Shown here: positions 9,759-21,090 of the stretch, in pieces
Position numbering within the stretch: position 1 is the first letter of the stretch
Layout of the letters: each line of letters begins with the position of its first letter
Origin: Tetmemena sp. SeJ-2015
Lineage: Eukaryota > Ciliophora > Spirotrichea > Sporadotrichida > Oxytrichidae
Direction: 5' to 3'
NCBI GenBank assembly: GCA_027382625.1
Contig: JAJKFJ010001309.1
Location: 1-26,736, forward strand
DNA: 26,736 nt
Notes under the pieces: generated by a model
The model's database searches: none
Told to the model about the DNA's origin: nothing
Seen by the model: the letters and a program-made list of their open reading frames with translations, nothing else
Program-made: the position numbers and the translations under genes

Positions 9759-11129
9759 TTTTATATTTAGCAAATTTCTAATTATCCTACAATTTAAAAA
9801 ATGACTATCTTAATTGTGGGAAATTGTGTATACCAGAATGATAAAGATATTATTTTTCTTAAAGTATAATTGATAGTTTTTTTTAAAGAAATTCTTCGAT
9901 TGACTTCTGACATAGAATACTTTTTTTTTAGTAAAACTCTCAAGTTTGGATAAGATACGGACTTACACAAGAAGTTTTTGTATATCTCAAAGTTTGAATC
10001 AGTTTATAACTTGAAATATAGTTTAACCTAGACAAAAATAAAATTTTTGCCTTTTTTAACTCTTAACATTATTGCTTTTGGTTACATTTATTCTTCTATT
10101 TATTCGGTCACAATTTTTAATTATGTACATTTTTATGTTTTGCATCATCCACATTTCATATTGCAATCGCTCAATAAAATAACACACACTTAATATTTAT
10201 ATATTTAATATAAAATTAATTAATCTTACAGAATTAATAATAAATTAAACTTTTATACACAGACATATCTGTATTTAATATAGTGACTTCAAACATACAT
10301 CTTTGCTAGTTGCTCGCTTATAATTCAGTCAATATTTAAAGAATTGCATCTATATAGTATGCATGCTTGTATATAAGGCTTTCAAAGTCAGAATATATTA
10401 TTTTACCTTTACACACTTTATATCTCATTGAGAATAAGTTAATTTATATTATTTTATGATAGTTATTGATTTGGAATAAGTTACAACTTCAAAACTTCTT
10501 TTAAAATTTATAACTAAACAAATATACTTTTTGCTTTTACATGATGCAAGTTTGGACATTTATTATTCCTTTTTGGCTATAAAATATCTTGTTTAATAAG
10601 CAATTGTTTATAGAGAAAATTTTAATAATATAATATTTATTTAATATACAAGGTATATGTGGTCTAACATTAAAGTGACGTGTTACTACTATAAATTTCA
10701 CCTTTAAATCTTCCATTTTTGTGATTTTATTCATTGTTTTAATTAAGTCTACCATTTAGCTACAAATAAACTTACTATACTACAGCATATGTAATGAGTG
10801 TAGCCCGACCTAGTTTTGATGGATTATGAGTTACTAAGTTGCTACGTTAATATTATCAAAAATTATTATATTTAATAAATGGTCTTTTTATATACAAATA
10901 TATATATATATATTTTTTATATTTTCCTATTTTATTTTATTTTTAAAGGGTAGTTACATACCAACATTTATTTCTTCTGTTAATAATATTAAACATAATT
11001 GCTTTTTTGTTGTTGCTGATATTATAATAAATAATAAGTATTATATTTCAGCCATGTTTATTAAATACGAAATGGATGCCTATCATTTTATATTAATATC
11101 ATGAAAATATTGGCATTTACAATATAATA
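9759..11129. other. 3' interior of Merlin-like element, no recognised gene
   Basis: Extremely AT-rich, including a short TA run at about 10895-10912. I could not support any gene in either code. Confidence 0.4.
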
Positions 11130-11280
11130 TGCCTAACTAAACATAAATAAGGAGTACTACTGATTATAAACTATTTTGGATGGCACTGATATAGCTTACT
11201 AAACTTAAAATGAAGAGTTGTGCGATGGGGGGAAAAGTACCAATCCCCGGACCGCACGTGCGGTGGGGGACCCACCACCC
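11130..11280 (-). repeat. Right terminal inverted repeat of Merlin-like element
   Basis: Inverted counterpart of 5764-5877. It contains a perfect 14-bp palindrome, accgcacgtgcggt (11251-11264), and a GC-rich stretch that the left repeat lacks. Confidence 0.85.
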
Positions 11281-11288
11281 TTCTACTC
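11281..11288. repeat. Right 8-bp target site duplication (ttctactc)
   Basis: Identical to 5756-5763. Confidence 0.85.
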
Positions 11289-12758
11289 TTATCAACTAAT
11301 ATAACGATAAATAATTTTGAAAAGTTTTAGTTTTAAGCTGATAATAGATATAACTTTAGCAAAAATTATCGACTTAAAATCAAATATTCAACTTATATTT
11401 TGCTTTTAAAATTTAAAGTAGATTTAATAAATAAGGCGTGCTTATATTTAAGATTAAAATTTTATAATTTAAGATTTTTTACAAATTGCATAAAGTTATA
11501 TTATAAGCATAAAATTTATGCCAAGCCTGCATACTAAGTGATGCTTTTCTATTTCCTAAATTGGAGAATCAAATCATAACTTTCCCAGGGCACTGCGGTG
11601 CTTCTTGAAATTTATTTTCGAGTGGTGAAAGCTTGATTTACTAATCAAGTCATAAGCTTGTATCTTTCAAGAATGCATGAGACTTCAGATTCTACAATCA
11701 ACCAAATGAGGTAAGCTCAAAAATTATATTGTCTAAATCTTTAGCTTACACAAGCACAATATTCAAGGCCCCTTCTAAACATAAATAAAAAATAGACTTT
11801 ATAAAAGTTAAGAGTGACAGATACAGAAATTAAGCTATGTGGATAGGTCTCAAAGATTCTTACTTTTTTAATAAAGGAGCTTTTATGTTGCTATAAACAT
11901 TTTCTATAAAATTTAAAGGTTTTCAACATAGCCTGATAAAGAAATTATTACAATAGCAATGCTTAAATTAATTTAAAAAAAACAAAAAACAAGAGCAAGC
12001 ATTACCACAACTTGTATATTCTAAAATCAGAACCAACTTTGTAAAAAAAAAACTTATGAGAGTCTGATGATTAAAATAGACTGAAAATAAAAGCAGACTC
12101 TCATTCGATATCTAAATTGCAAAATTTTGGAGACATGTCTTCCAATCAGTATACTTTTAGGAAAAACTATTAAAAAGGGTAAAAGTAAAAAAAATGATAG
12201 CATCTTTCCTTCCTCGCATACGAGCATGTGTTTAAGTTCAAAGCATTGATCAACTGAATTGCAAATATTTACATAGAGGGTTAGGTAAACTTTGAATGAA
12301 TTTCATTCAAGGTTTAAAATCTTGGACTTTATTTTATGTTAGGATATCTCAGTTAGAATATAATGCCTAGACAACCAATTGTCTATTTTAAACTAAACTA
12401 AACTAATCAGCTAAAAATAGTTAAGATGACTTAAATAACTAAATTATTAGACTAAAACTGAAAATAGATTATTCCATATCGAAATAAAAATGGGAAAGTA
12501 GAAATTTTTTAAAGTTTGGAATAATTGAAGTTTTAATTGACAAAGAGATAATTAAAAATAGTTATTATAAAGCATAGAATATTCACAATTTTTAAAGGGA
12601 CACAAGATAAAATCTTCTTGTATATTTTAAAAACCTTTTCAAAAAAATTTGTTCATGCCACAGAAATGAAAATTCACTAAACTTTCATAAAATATGAATT
12701 AAGTACAGCATTCCGCTTTACTGACTTTAATAAAAAAAATTTTTGCTTTAATTCTAAC
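11289..12758. other. Non-coding region with two hairpins
   Basis: No convincing gene. A stem of 11 perfect base pairs (atgagagtctg 12056-12066 with cagactctcat 12094-12104) encloses a 27-nt loop, and ttgaatgaatttcattcaa (12292-12310) is a perfect inverted repeat with a 3-nt centre. An imperfect dyad lies near 11625-11675. The left end of the transposase/SecA cluster should be in this stretch, but I found no terminal repeat matching 18870-20000. Confidence 0.4.
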
Positions 12759-14375
12759 TCAAATAGGGATTTCGTGATAGTATGAAATTGCACAACTCAA
12801 AGCGCTATAGAAGCTCTCCGGAATCCAACTCAAATCAAGAGCTTTAATTGCATTTGCTATCTCTCTTATCAATTCAAAGACTCTAAATTAAGGATTGGAG
12901 TCATAAAGAAATATTTGCTTACTATGTTGCATTTGGGTTTTAAGCTAGCTTCTTTTTATTAACGAAGGCAAAGAATTTTTCAACTGGAGCAAGATTGAAT
13001 TAGTAAGGCCCCAAGTAGAAAATTGGTAGCTTTAGCTTTTCTATCTTTGCTTTCACATAATTACTTTTATGATAAGTAGCATTGTCAATAAGAAAAACAA
13101 CCTTTGCTCTCCAATCCTTATCCTAACTTTATAAATAGTTTGAAAGAGAGAGTAAGAAATTAGCGAAGCAGACACTATTATTTCGCCCTTTATTAATTTA
13201 ATAAAAGGCCTCGCCTCGAGAGCTAACTCCTGCAATTATACTGATTTGAGAGAGCCTCGCTGAAACACTTTAATAAGCCTATTTTCCTCGCTCCGACCAT
13301 GAATATCTTAAGTTTTGACTAAACTAGATACTACTTTCATCAATATTAATAATACAGATGCCTTTAGATAAAAGCTCGATGTAATTCTTGGCTGCTAGAG
13401 CTCTACATCATATTGACTACAGATTATTAGCCCTTTGATTGATGAAGTAAAGTTTTTTGTAGCTAAACCTGAAGTCCTGCTTCAAAATTTTTCTAAGATA
13501 AGAATCTGAGCACAATATTTTGTTAGAGAGCCTTAGTTAAGTTTGGAGATCCTTCAGAATTAAGATGTACTATTCCGCTACATAACTCTCATGAGAGTTG
13601 ATGATATCTACTTTTTTATTACTAACTTTTTCCGATGTGCTGAGCTTTATAAAACGCAACTTTTGTCACTGCTGAAGGCTAATTACTTTTTCAAAATAAA
13701 TCGACTAATCCTTAGTCATTTACAGATTAAATATTTTGAGCATCCTTGACTTAGCAAATTCATAGCTACTTGTTTATATTTATTCAACTTTTCCATAGTT
13801 TGAGCTTAATTTTTTACAGAGCTTCTAAATTCCTTAGATTAATTAAAACGAGTTGAGAGCTTTGCTTCAGAATCTAGCACAAAATTTTCAGCAAGGCACT
13901 CTTATTCTTAAAATAAGGCTTTCACAAGACTAGATGCCTCTTAGTCAAATGTGTTATCATCATATGGTTAAGGTAAATGATTGTGATTTCTAATAATATG
14001 GAGCTTGATCGCTTTGACTAAGACCTCTAAACTAGGTCTTTCCTATTATATTTTGGAGGTCACTTATTTTTGGTCCTCTTCTTTTAATTCGTGATAGAGA
14101 TCAAAGAGGTATGACGCAAAAATATTCATGTCTAGAAACTCGAACAGTGAGCTCTCTAATAATGAAATTTACTCTGCTCTTAAAACATTAACTCTAAAAG
14201 CCTCATCATTTTCCTTTCCATGAACTATAAGACCTGTGCATTGATAATTAAAGGAGATACTCAAAGGAGCTGCCTCATCAGAAAGACTACTTCCTCTTGA
14301 ATTGATCATCTCATTTTCTTGATTTGTATCCTAATCTTGGCTTTGAAAGTATGACCTTAAAGAAGTTTGTTTCAT
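12759..14375 (-). pseudogene. D34E (Tc1/mariner-superfamily) transposase of the SecA-associated cluster
   Basis: Read with TAA/TAG as Gln, the gene starts at ATG 14373-14375 (MKQTSLRSYFQSQDQ) and ends near TGA 12759-12761. The catalytic core is clear. IINIDESSIQFS gives the first Asp near 13340 and VVFLIDNATYHKS the second near 13085. NLAPVEKFF gives the Glu near 12983, with 34 residues between the last two (D34E). The C-terminal tail (FELIREIANAIKALD) is in another frame. Damage seen: a frameshift near 13717, in-frame TGAs at 13666-13668 and 13408-13410, and a frameshift near 12905. At about 530 codons it is longer than the 42 kDa TBE transposase, and its sequence differs from copies B and C, so it is a separate family. 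It diverges from the ORF at 14586. Chemistry: DDE cut-and-paste, inferred. Confidence 0.8.
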
Positions 14376-14585
14376 TTTTATAATTAATAGAATATAAATT
14401 TTAAGGCAAACTGTAGTAATTCTATGCCTGATAAGTTTTCTCTATAGAGAATAGTGCCTTATTTATTATGATCCTAAGTAATAGTTAATAAATAATATTC
14501 AATTTTTAAAAACTAAGCCATTCAAGCCCCTTCAGGTAAGCAACTCCTCATACACAAGTAACTCAATTTAGAGATTGGAAATCTA
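14376..14585. promoter_or_regulatory. Divergent spacer with 14-bp perfect palindrome
   Basis: Spacer between the divergent D34E transposase (-) and the ORF at 14586 (+). It contains the perfect palindrome ttctctatagagaa at 14438-14451, a plausible protein-binding site. Its function is inference. Confidence 0.4.
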
Positions 14586-15470
14586 ATGCAAAGCAACTTG
14601 AAGCCTGTGAATGTTCATCAAATAACTTATAAAAAATAGGCTCTAAGAAAGAGTTGTACGATTTCTTGACATAGGATTGCAATGCTCATTTACCATAGAT
14701 GACTTGCACTAACATATATTTCTTCAAATCCATCATGAATGGAGAAAAGAGGTAAGTGTAAGTTTTGGCTTACATGATAGTATCTTCGAAGAAACAATGT
14801 GATAGTATCTGCTGTACCTTAAATTGATGGTCTAACAGCAGAAGACTTCATGGATTTTGCAAAAAAAATAAACCTTCAATTCTCAGATATCTTCCAGACC
14901 AATGCGATTGGCTTCATTTTGATAAAAAATGGATTTTTGATGTTCCGCTCAGTCTAGACAGAGAGGGGATTAGTCTAATGATTAATGAACCTAAGAAAAA
15001 ACAAAGGGAGGGACTCGATAACTCCCATAACCTAATAGTTCACATGAAACCAGAGTTTGCATAAGCTCTCCAGGAATCTATCAACTACAGTGGTAATTTA
15101 AAAAAGATTGTAAAAGATTATCATAGATAAGAAAGGAAGGTCAGATCACTTGCTCTAGAATACAGACTAAAGAAGAAGGAGACATGATGAAATAGAGGGA
15201 GTTAAAATCTAGGAGGAGGGACTTAAAACCAGCAAGTAAAAGTACCTCGAAGTCAACAAAAGAATGCGCTAGGAATTTGAAGGCCTGAAAGAGTAGCTAG
15301 ATGAACTCAACTCTTATAGAGAGCTTGTTCATAATTTACACTCTCTGGAGTTAGCGGCCTTTAAGATGGAGCTCAAAGACAGAGTGAACTAATGGAATGA
15401 CTTTAAAAAGACACTAACTGTGAATATATATATAAACTTAAATTTATAAAGAGAATAACTCTAGCTATGA
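14586..15470 (+). pseudogene. Unrecognised coiled-coil-like ORF between transposase and SecA-like gene
   Basis: Protein-like sequence is visible in alternating frames. It starts with MQSNLKPVNVHQITYKKQ at 14586, then KKELYDFLTQD near 14645. IDGLTAEDFMDFAKKINLQF follows at 14823, then REGISLMINEPKKKQREGLD and LKKIVKDYHRQERKVRSLAL. The last stretch, VNKRMRQEFEGLKEQLDELN to LELAAFKMELKDRVNQW, ends at TGA 15468-15470. The last 100 residues are strongly charged and heptad-like, suggesting a coiled coil. At least three frameshifts break it. I do not recognise a family, and it does not resemble the TBE 22 kDa protein. It converges on the SecA-like gene with only about 30 bp between stops and diverges from the transposase, so it was probably part of the same unit. 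Confidence 0.55.
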
Positions 15471-15500
15471 ATCAAATTTGTCTCTGTCTCTAAGCTTGCA

Positions 15501-18500
15501 TCAAGAGTGATTGATCTTCCCACCATAAGATCTAGTCTTTCTTATGCTTAAATCTATCTGCTTCTACAAGTAGTCTCCTCTCTTTAGACCATGCACAGTT
15601 CCGGACTGAACTTGACCAATCTTAGTCGCTTCATCTTCAGATTATGCCGCAGAACTGAACTTGGCTACCCTTTCCGCCGCCTTGCCATCTATAAGCTTTT
15701 TGGAGCTAATTTTATTATGTTTTAATGCTTTCTTCTACCTTGTTTTGACTTCTCTTTTCTTAACGAACCCTTCTTCGAACTGTTTCATAGACTCCTCTTC
15801 TTTAAAAGAGTGTGTAATGGCTGATGACGACTCATTTATCATTCCAGTGACACCAGAGTCTACTAAAGATATAATAGGAGTCTCGATTATTAATTACTCA
15901 TGGGAATCTGGGCTCCTAATTTTTTCCTATAGATTTTTCTTTTACAAATGATAAAACAACCTCCGCCTTGATTTCATCTTCGATAAGTTCATTGATAACA
16001 GTTGAAGTATGTTTAAATTTTTATTCAGTTTGAAGTTATAACTCTGCTGAATCAGAATCGTAAGACTTCTTTTACATCTTTTCTTCTTCAAATATATTGG
16101 AGGCACTTTCTTTGAGAAAGGAGACTTATCGTCTTCTTTACCAAGACTTGTTCTTTTTGCTAAATTCCCATCTAAAGATGAGCCAGAGAGTATACTTTAG
16201 AGCTATGAAAGTTTTTAATGGCTTTAGTTCTCCGACAAATACCAGAATATATCCCTCTCCTAATTAAATGTTAGCTAAGAACTAGGCTTGAAAATAATTT
16301 GGATGAATGAGCCTCTTTTTTAAATTCTTCCAACTCTTCAAATTATTTGTTAGATTGTTTTCTATGGAAAGAGATCGCAGACGATTACAAAGAGGCCGCC
16401 GTTCAGTTCAATTTCATTATTAGATTTCAAATCAGTCCCTCTCCCTTACTGCTCTGCCAAAAGATACACTCCGTACTAGTTTCTCAGGTTTCTTTTTTCA
16501 AAAGATTTTTCTATAGAAGCCTCGACCTTAGCTCCTTTCATCGGTCTCAGAGAATGGAAATGAAAAGAATTGTACTGAAATGAGTTCAAAGATGGAATAA
16601 GAACTCTAAGCTACTATGAAAACTGGACTTGAATGGATCTATGACAGGCATACTTCAAAGACTCTTTTGAAGAAATCCTATTGAGTGCTAGTAATTTACT
16701 CACTCCCCAAATTTATCTTCTTGTCTCCTAGTATCTCATTAATATTTAGAAATGCCATCTCTTCAGTATCAAATGCCAAGCTTAAGTATGCCTTTTCCTT
16801 TTCATTCAGTTATGAGCCAGTAAAGTCAACACACCCCTGAGATAATTTTATAAAGTCTATAGTCTCTTTCATTGCGCTTACGCTTCCGTCAAAAGTTATC
16901 CAATCATACTCGTCCAATATACACCTTGCTCCTTTCAAAAGTTATCTAAAAGCTTCATCATTAAAGCATGCCGAAAAAAATATTTTTGAGTCAAGTAAAA
17001 GACTCCTCTCTAATTTTGATATTGGTTTACATTAACCTCAAGTCCAATCTTACGATGATGAGGACTAAAGTTTTTCTCATCTCTCAGAGTAAGATGCTCA
17101 TTCTTTCCAATAATAAATAATGGCTAGTTGTGCTAAGTTGCAAAGATTGCTGCTATAGAAGTGAAGAGTAAGGTCTTTCCATTGCCGATTCCAAAGTTTA
17201 CGAATAGAAAACTTTGATTCTGCTTAGTTAAAAGATTAAGAAAGTACTTTTGCTACTTCAAAAGATCTAAGCCTATTGATGATTGAAAGCATTCTAAGAT
17301 GGTAATATCATTGAACAAGTCTTTGTTTCTAGCAAATTCATTAATTTTTGCATGATTTTGGCTTTTGTTTAGAGCTAAGAACTCTTGGACAAACCTTTCT
17401 CCATCTTAATCTGTAAGATCGTCAACCTTTTTAGGTAATGCTCTAAGCTTATCTAACTAACTAGAATCTGCTCTCATCAAATCATTGATGATTTAATTTA
17501 GTCCTTTACAACCCTTTTCATGACTTATGACTATAAAATCTTAAGCAAGCGAGCTTATGCGATTCAAATTACAAAGCCAACGTGGATTTCTATTTTCAAG
17601 TTCAACAGAAATTCGACTGACAAGATTTGAAAAATCACCTTATTCTATAAAGTCCCATTTTGTTACGAATAACTCGTTCATTTTAATTATAAAGCTATCT
17701 AATTGACTATAAGTTGAGGCCTAGGATAGAGAACAAATGTAGATGAAATCCCGAACAAGAGGGATTGGGACATCTCTAATTAATCATAGTCCTTAATCCT
17801 CTTTTATTAGTTGAATGAATGGCCTATTTAGAATAATTAAAGTATTTGGAAGCAATCTGATTACTTGAGAATCTATTTTAAAGATATTGAAAGTGCCCGT
17901 CATGAGTTGAACAACTCCGATATTTCCTAGATCAAACTTTAATAGCTCGTCTTAATATTACGATATAGAATCTGGCTCATTTAGAAAGATCTAATTTGCG
18001 AGGCCAAGCGCCTGCTCTGAGTTTGGGCGAGTGGGCAAGAGCATCATGGCACTCTAAAGTAGCTAAGGGTCTACTTCAATGATCTTATAGTTGTAATAAA
18101 GAAGAGAAATGGCAAATAGCCTCGATTTAATGAGGAGATTAGCTTTGGATTGCAAGTTTAAATCGTAAATCATTCAAAACATGTTAGTACCATGAATCTC
18201 TGAGCATGTTGTCTTGAGGTTTAGAAGAAAATCTAATAGGCTCTAACTATTTCTCAAGTATATTTTTTTAATAAAATCATACCGAGACTATTAAGGGATA
18301 GCCATGAACTCTCTCAAGTATGACGATGTTAATTCTGATTGAATCTTTGCACCGAGGTTTATTTGCTGGCCATGAGAGTCGTTGCCAAGAAAGTTTTTAA
18401 CCTCATAATTTTCGGAATCTTTATTTATAGTAAAGTGTTTTTTATCAGAGATCTCTCCTTGGTATTGCTGGGGACTCAACTTTATTGAGACCTCTTTCAC

Positions 18501-18869
18501 AGATTTCAGTTTCCGCTTCGTTACTTAGTTAAATATGAATTTGCTGAGAAACCTTGGGATATCGAATGATTTTTTGAGGATTTTAAATTCTTCTATCTCT
18601 AAAATTTTTTCAATTTGAAAGTTCATCGTTGGCAGAGTCAATTTGGCCTTATCGATGAGTTCTGGGTACATAGCTCCCGCATTGGCACTTTTGCGCCCTC
18701 TTTTAGTTGCTTTTAGCTCTCCTCCGTGAGAATTATGAGAACTCACTGAGGATTCTCTCAAGTAAACATCTCTCTATTTCTCTTCTTCAAGCTAAGATGT
18801 TTCAACCTATTTTGCTTAATCGATTTTGCTGTTCTCTGCCAATGACTTTTCAATTAAAGTACTTTGCAT
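15501..18869 (-). pseudogene. SecA-like ATPase/helicase-fold protein, very long, decayed
   Basis: With TAA/TAG as Gln this spans about 1120 codons from ATG 18867-18869 to TGA 15501-15503. Residues 1-520 are an unrecognised, largely helical region. Then come SecA DEAD-domain features. The Walker A is FGIGNGKTLLF at 17172-17192 (usual TGEGKS/T). PLFIIGKNEHLTLRDEKNF matches the SecA NDYLAxRDA motif. The Walker B-like CILDEYDW is at 16900-16914. In the second motor half, GRGTDLKS (16431-16445) and LNGGLFVIV are followed by QII-stop-RVGRIQKRGSF, matching SecA AGRGTD...GGLHVI...GRxGRQG. A 250-residue charged tail follows. Damage: in-frame TGAs at 18174-18176, 17784-17786 and 16338-16340 (inside the GRxGR motif), plus frameshifts near 17030 and 16500. 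SecA-like proteins with this GGLHV block occur in ciliates and other protists, with unknown roles. Protein export is not implied. Its neighbours suggest transposon cargo. Confidence 0.75.
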
Positions 18870-20329
18870 TATATTTTGCTTCCTAAATTTAAAAGAGAAA
18901 TAAGAGAAGTGGATCGTGGGTTGTAAGAATAAGATGAAAGCCCAATTCTTAATTAAAGATAATATTAGGGCTATAATGATAAAAGATCAGTAATTGGCTA
19001 ATATAGTTTAATTCTGATATTGATTGGTGTTTAATATAATGCTTAGAGATATAATTAAAACTCTAATTTTAATTGGATTTCTCTGTAGAGATCAGCGATT
19101 AGCCAATGGGGTGTCTAAATTTAATTAAAACCTAATCTTTTCCTATTTAATAATTAAAATATATCATACCCTACTTTTCTTTTCAAACCCGATAACATCC
19201 TCGTTAACGAAGAACTTTAAGTTGCATTTAAGAACTGTTTAATTTCTATAATTTCCGATTCAAAACACTTAATTACCTTTAAAAATGATTATTAAGTGCG
19301 ATCTTAATTTAATTAAGACACTTAATTTACAGCAAATAAGAATATTAGGCAATTTAATTCAATCTTAATTCTCAAATACCTCATCAACCCCTTAAAATCT
19401 CTCTAAAATGATACTAAATTCACTTTTCCCCCATCAATTGAAAAGGGCTTAACTTAAGAGTTAGAAATCAATTAAGGCAAGCTTTCCTTTTATAGAATCT
19501 TAAGTTCTCAAGGAGTTAGCATATTTTGTTGCAGATTTCTAGATTGATATATAATCATTCTGGGACTGCTTGTTTGGTTGCAAGGAATTATTAATTATTT
19601 AAGTTCGTCTTATTATATTTAAGACTTGACAAAGAGGAGAGCTAAGTGGAAGACCTTTTACTATTAATGATTATCATTTTGATAATTTTCCCTCACTTAG
19701 TGCGCATAGTTATACGCTGCTTGCAATGAGTTCTGGTAGTGCAGCATGTTGACTTTGAATTTCCATTTGAGAAAATTAAAACATTCTAGAAACTAAGCAT
19801 CTCTAAAATAATAAATTAGTCACTCAAACATTATGTCTTTACTTAGACTTGTAGTAGCGACAAAAAATTCCCTAAAGATCTTCTTGCATTTTAAATTATA
19901 AAACTATTTACTTAAAACTTCGAAGTAGAAAACAAAAATTATTCCATAGTTTGGAATGTTTAAATCTCAGTTTGAAATGGATAAATTTTCTTAGGTTGAA
20001 TTGTTTATTAATTGTTCATTTCAAGTTTGTTTCTCAAATTTTGACTTTATAAAGATAGATATAAATAAAGAATTAAATTACCGCTATCTGATAATTATAT
20101 TTCAATGAAGCAGAAAGGAATAGCAACACAACAAACTTAAATAATCTTTTTATTGAGATTTTGAGCATCGACACTAGCTGCTTACTTCTTGGTCTATTTC
20201 ACTTCCTAAAATATATATATTAAATTAACTAAGAAGATTACAGTTATCTCAATTTAACAGTCTGCTGAAGAGCTTTAACAAAGGGAATCGAGAGGAAGAA
20301 TTAATTATTATAGACAGCTTTTAAGCTTC
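18870..20329. other. AT-rich region between the SecA cluster and TBE-like copy B
   Basis: No recognised gene. A pair of inverted words, attggctaat (near 18995) and attagccaat (near 19095), lies about 100 bp apart, each preceded by agatcag. The promoter of the SecA-like gene and the outer ends of two elements should be here, but no terminal repeats were identified. Confidence 0.4.
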
Positions 20330-21090
20330 TCAATAACTTGTTGAGTGTCCACACACAGCAAACCAAGACGCCTTAACTTCTCTTAGTGGTGCCTCTAGTT
20401 CCATCGAGAGTGTCCTGACCTTCAACTTGCTAAGAATTCTCTTGGAAATTAAATTAAGATATATTTGAGATTCAATTTTAAAATCTGCCTAGTAAAAGCG
20501 ATCGCATGCAAGAGGAGATATTAAGGCCATATATTTATGTATACTATAAGCTCCTTGGTTTGGTAAGAGATAACATAAGCATCATCTACCTTGACGATAC
20601 CATCTTTAAATCTTATCGAGCAACTATTTAATCTATGGTAAACCCCACCTTTAATGAGGTTATTTAAAAGAGGGAGTAAAATGTAATAGGATAGCTGCTT
20701 TAGCCACGATTAGTTCTTGTGATGGCCTTGAGGGGTTTGCCTTCCGTGATATCCCATTCAATATTTGAACCCTAGAGACAGAGTTCAGGTACCTGAGGAG
20801 CCAGAATCCTTAAGAAAGGCAGTTGACCTCATTGATAACCTAAGAGCTTCTCACTCAACCCCAGTAGACTTAAAAGGATTGTGAAATACAGATTATCTTA
20901 ATACTCACTATTCATGAAATCTTCTCTCTTGCCAAGCTAACTAACTATAAATTACTGCAGACCTAAGTTTACATATAGTTATGTTAGACAGAGCAGTGGA
21001 ACTACTTTCAATAGCCTTGTTAGACAGACTGTCTCAGAACTATTTCAAGAAGTTTGAGAAAGATGGAATCAGGAAATAAGTAAAAACATT
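20330..21090 (+). pseudogene. TBE-like 42 kDa-type transposase, copy B (decayed)
   Basis: Fragments in shifting frames include RDNISIIYLDDTIFKSYRAT, with the first catalytic Asp at 20593, and FNEVIQKRE. VDLIDNLRASHS has the second Asp at 20834 and corresponds to VLDNLRVQHSKRIK in copy C. EIFSLAKLTNYK resembles the ENFFSLLKNSYK that carries the Glu in copy C; the SPQYNPI block before it is deleted. The C-terminal SLVRQTVSELFQEV resembles the copy C tail. Several TGAs and frameshifts make it non-functional. It converges on the 22 kDa-type gene at 21300-21899, the TBE order. The N-terminal limit is uncertain. Confidence 0.6.

Larger units (their letters stand above)
5764..11280 (+). mobile_element. 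Merlin/IS1595-like DNA transposon, 5.5 kb
   Basis: Boundaries come from three agreeing signals. There are imperfect terminal inverted repeats (5764-5877 and 11130-11280) whose outer ends read gggcggtgggtcccc and gggtggtgggtcccc. There is a perfect 8-bp target duplication, ttctactc. Between them lies a transposase whose C-terminal part has the IS1595/ISXO2-Merlin signature HSNLIEWLWG. The element sits in the remains of a TBE-like gene. The transposase is interrupted by AT-rich segments and at least one nonsense codon, so the copy is probably dead, although its ends are well preserved. Confidence 0.85.

Noticed and set aside
15661..16583. Plus-strand ORFs opposite the SecA-like gene (15661-15951 and 16347-16583)
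   Set aside because: They lie antisense to the SecA motor motifs and charged tail, and have low-complexity hydrophobic composition typical of shadows.
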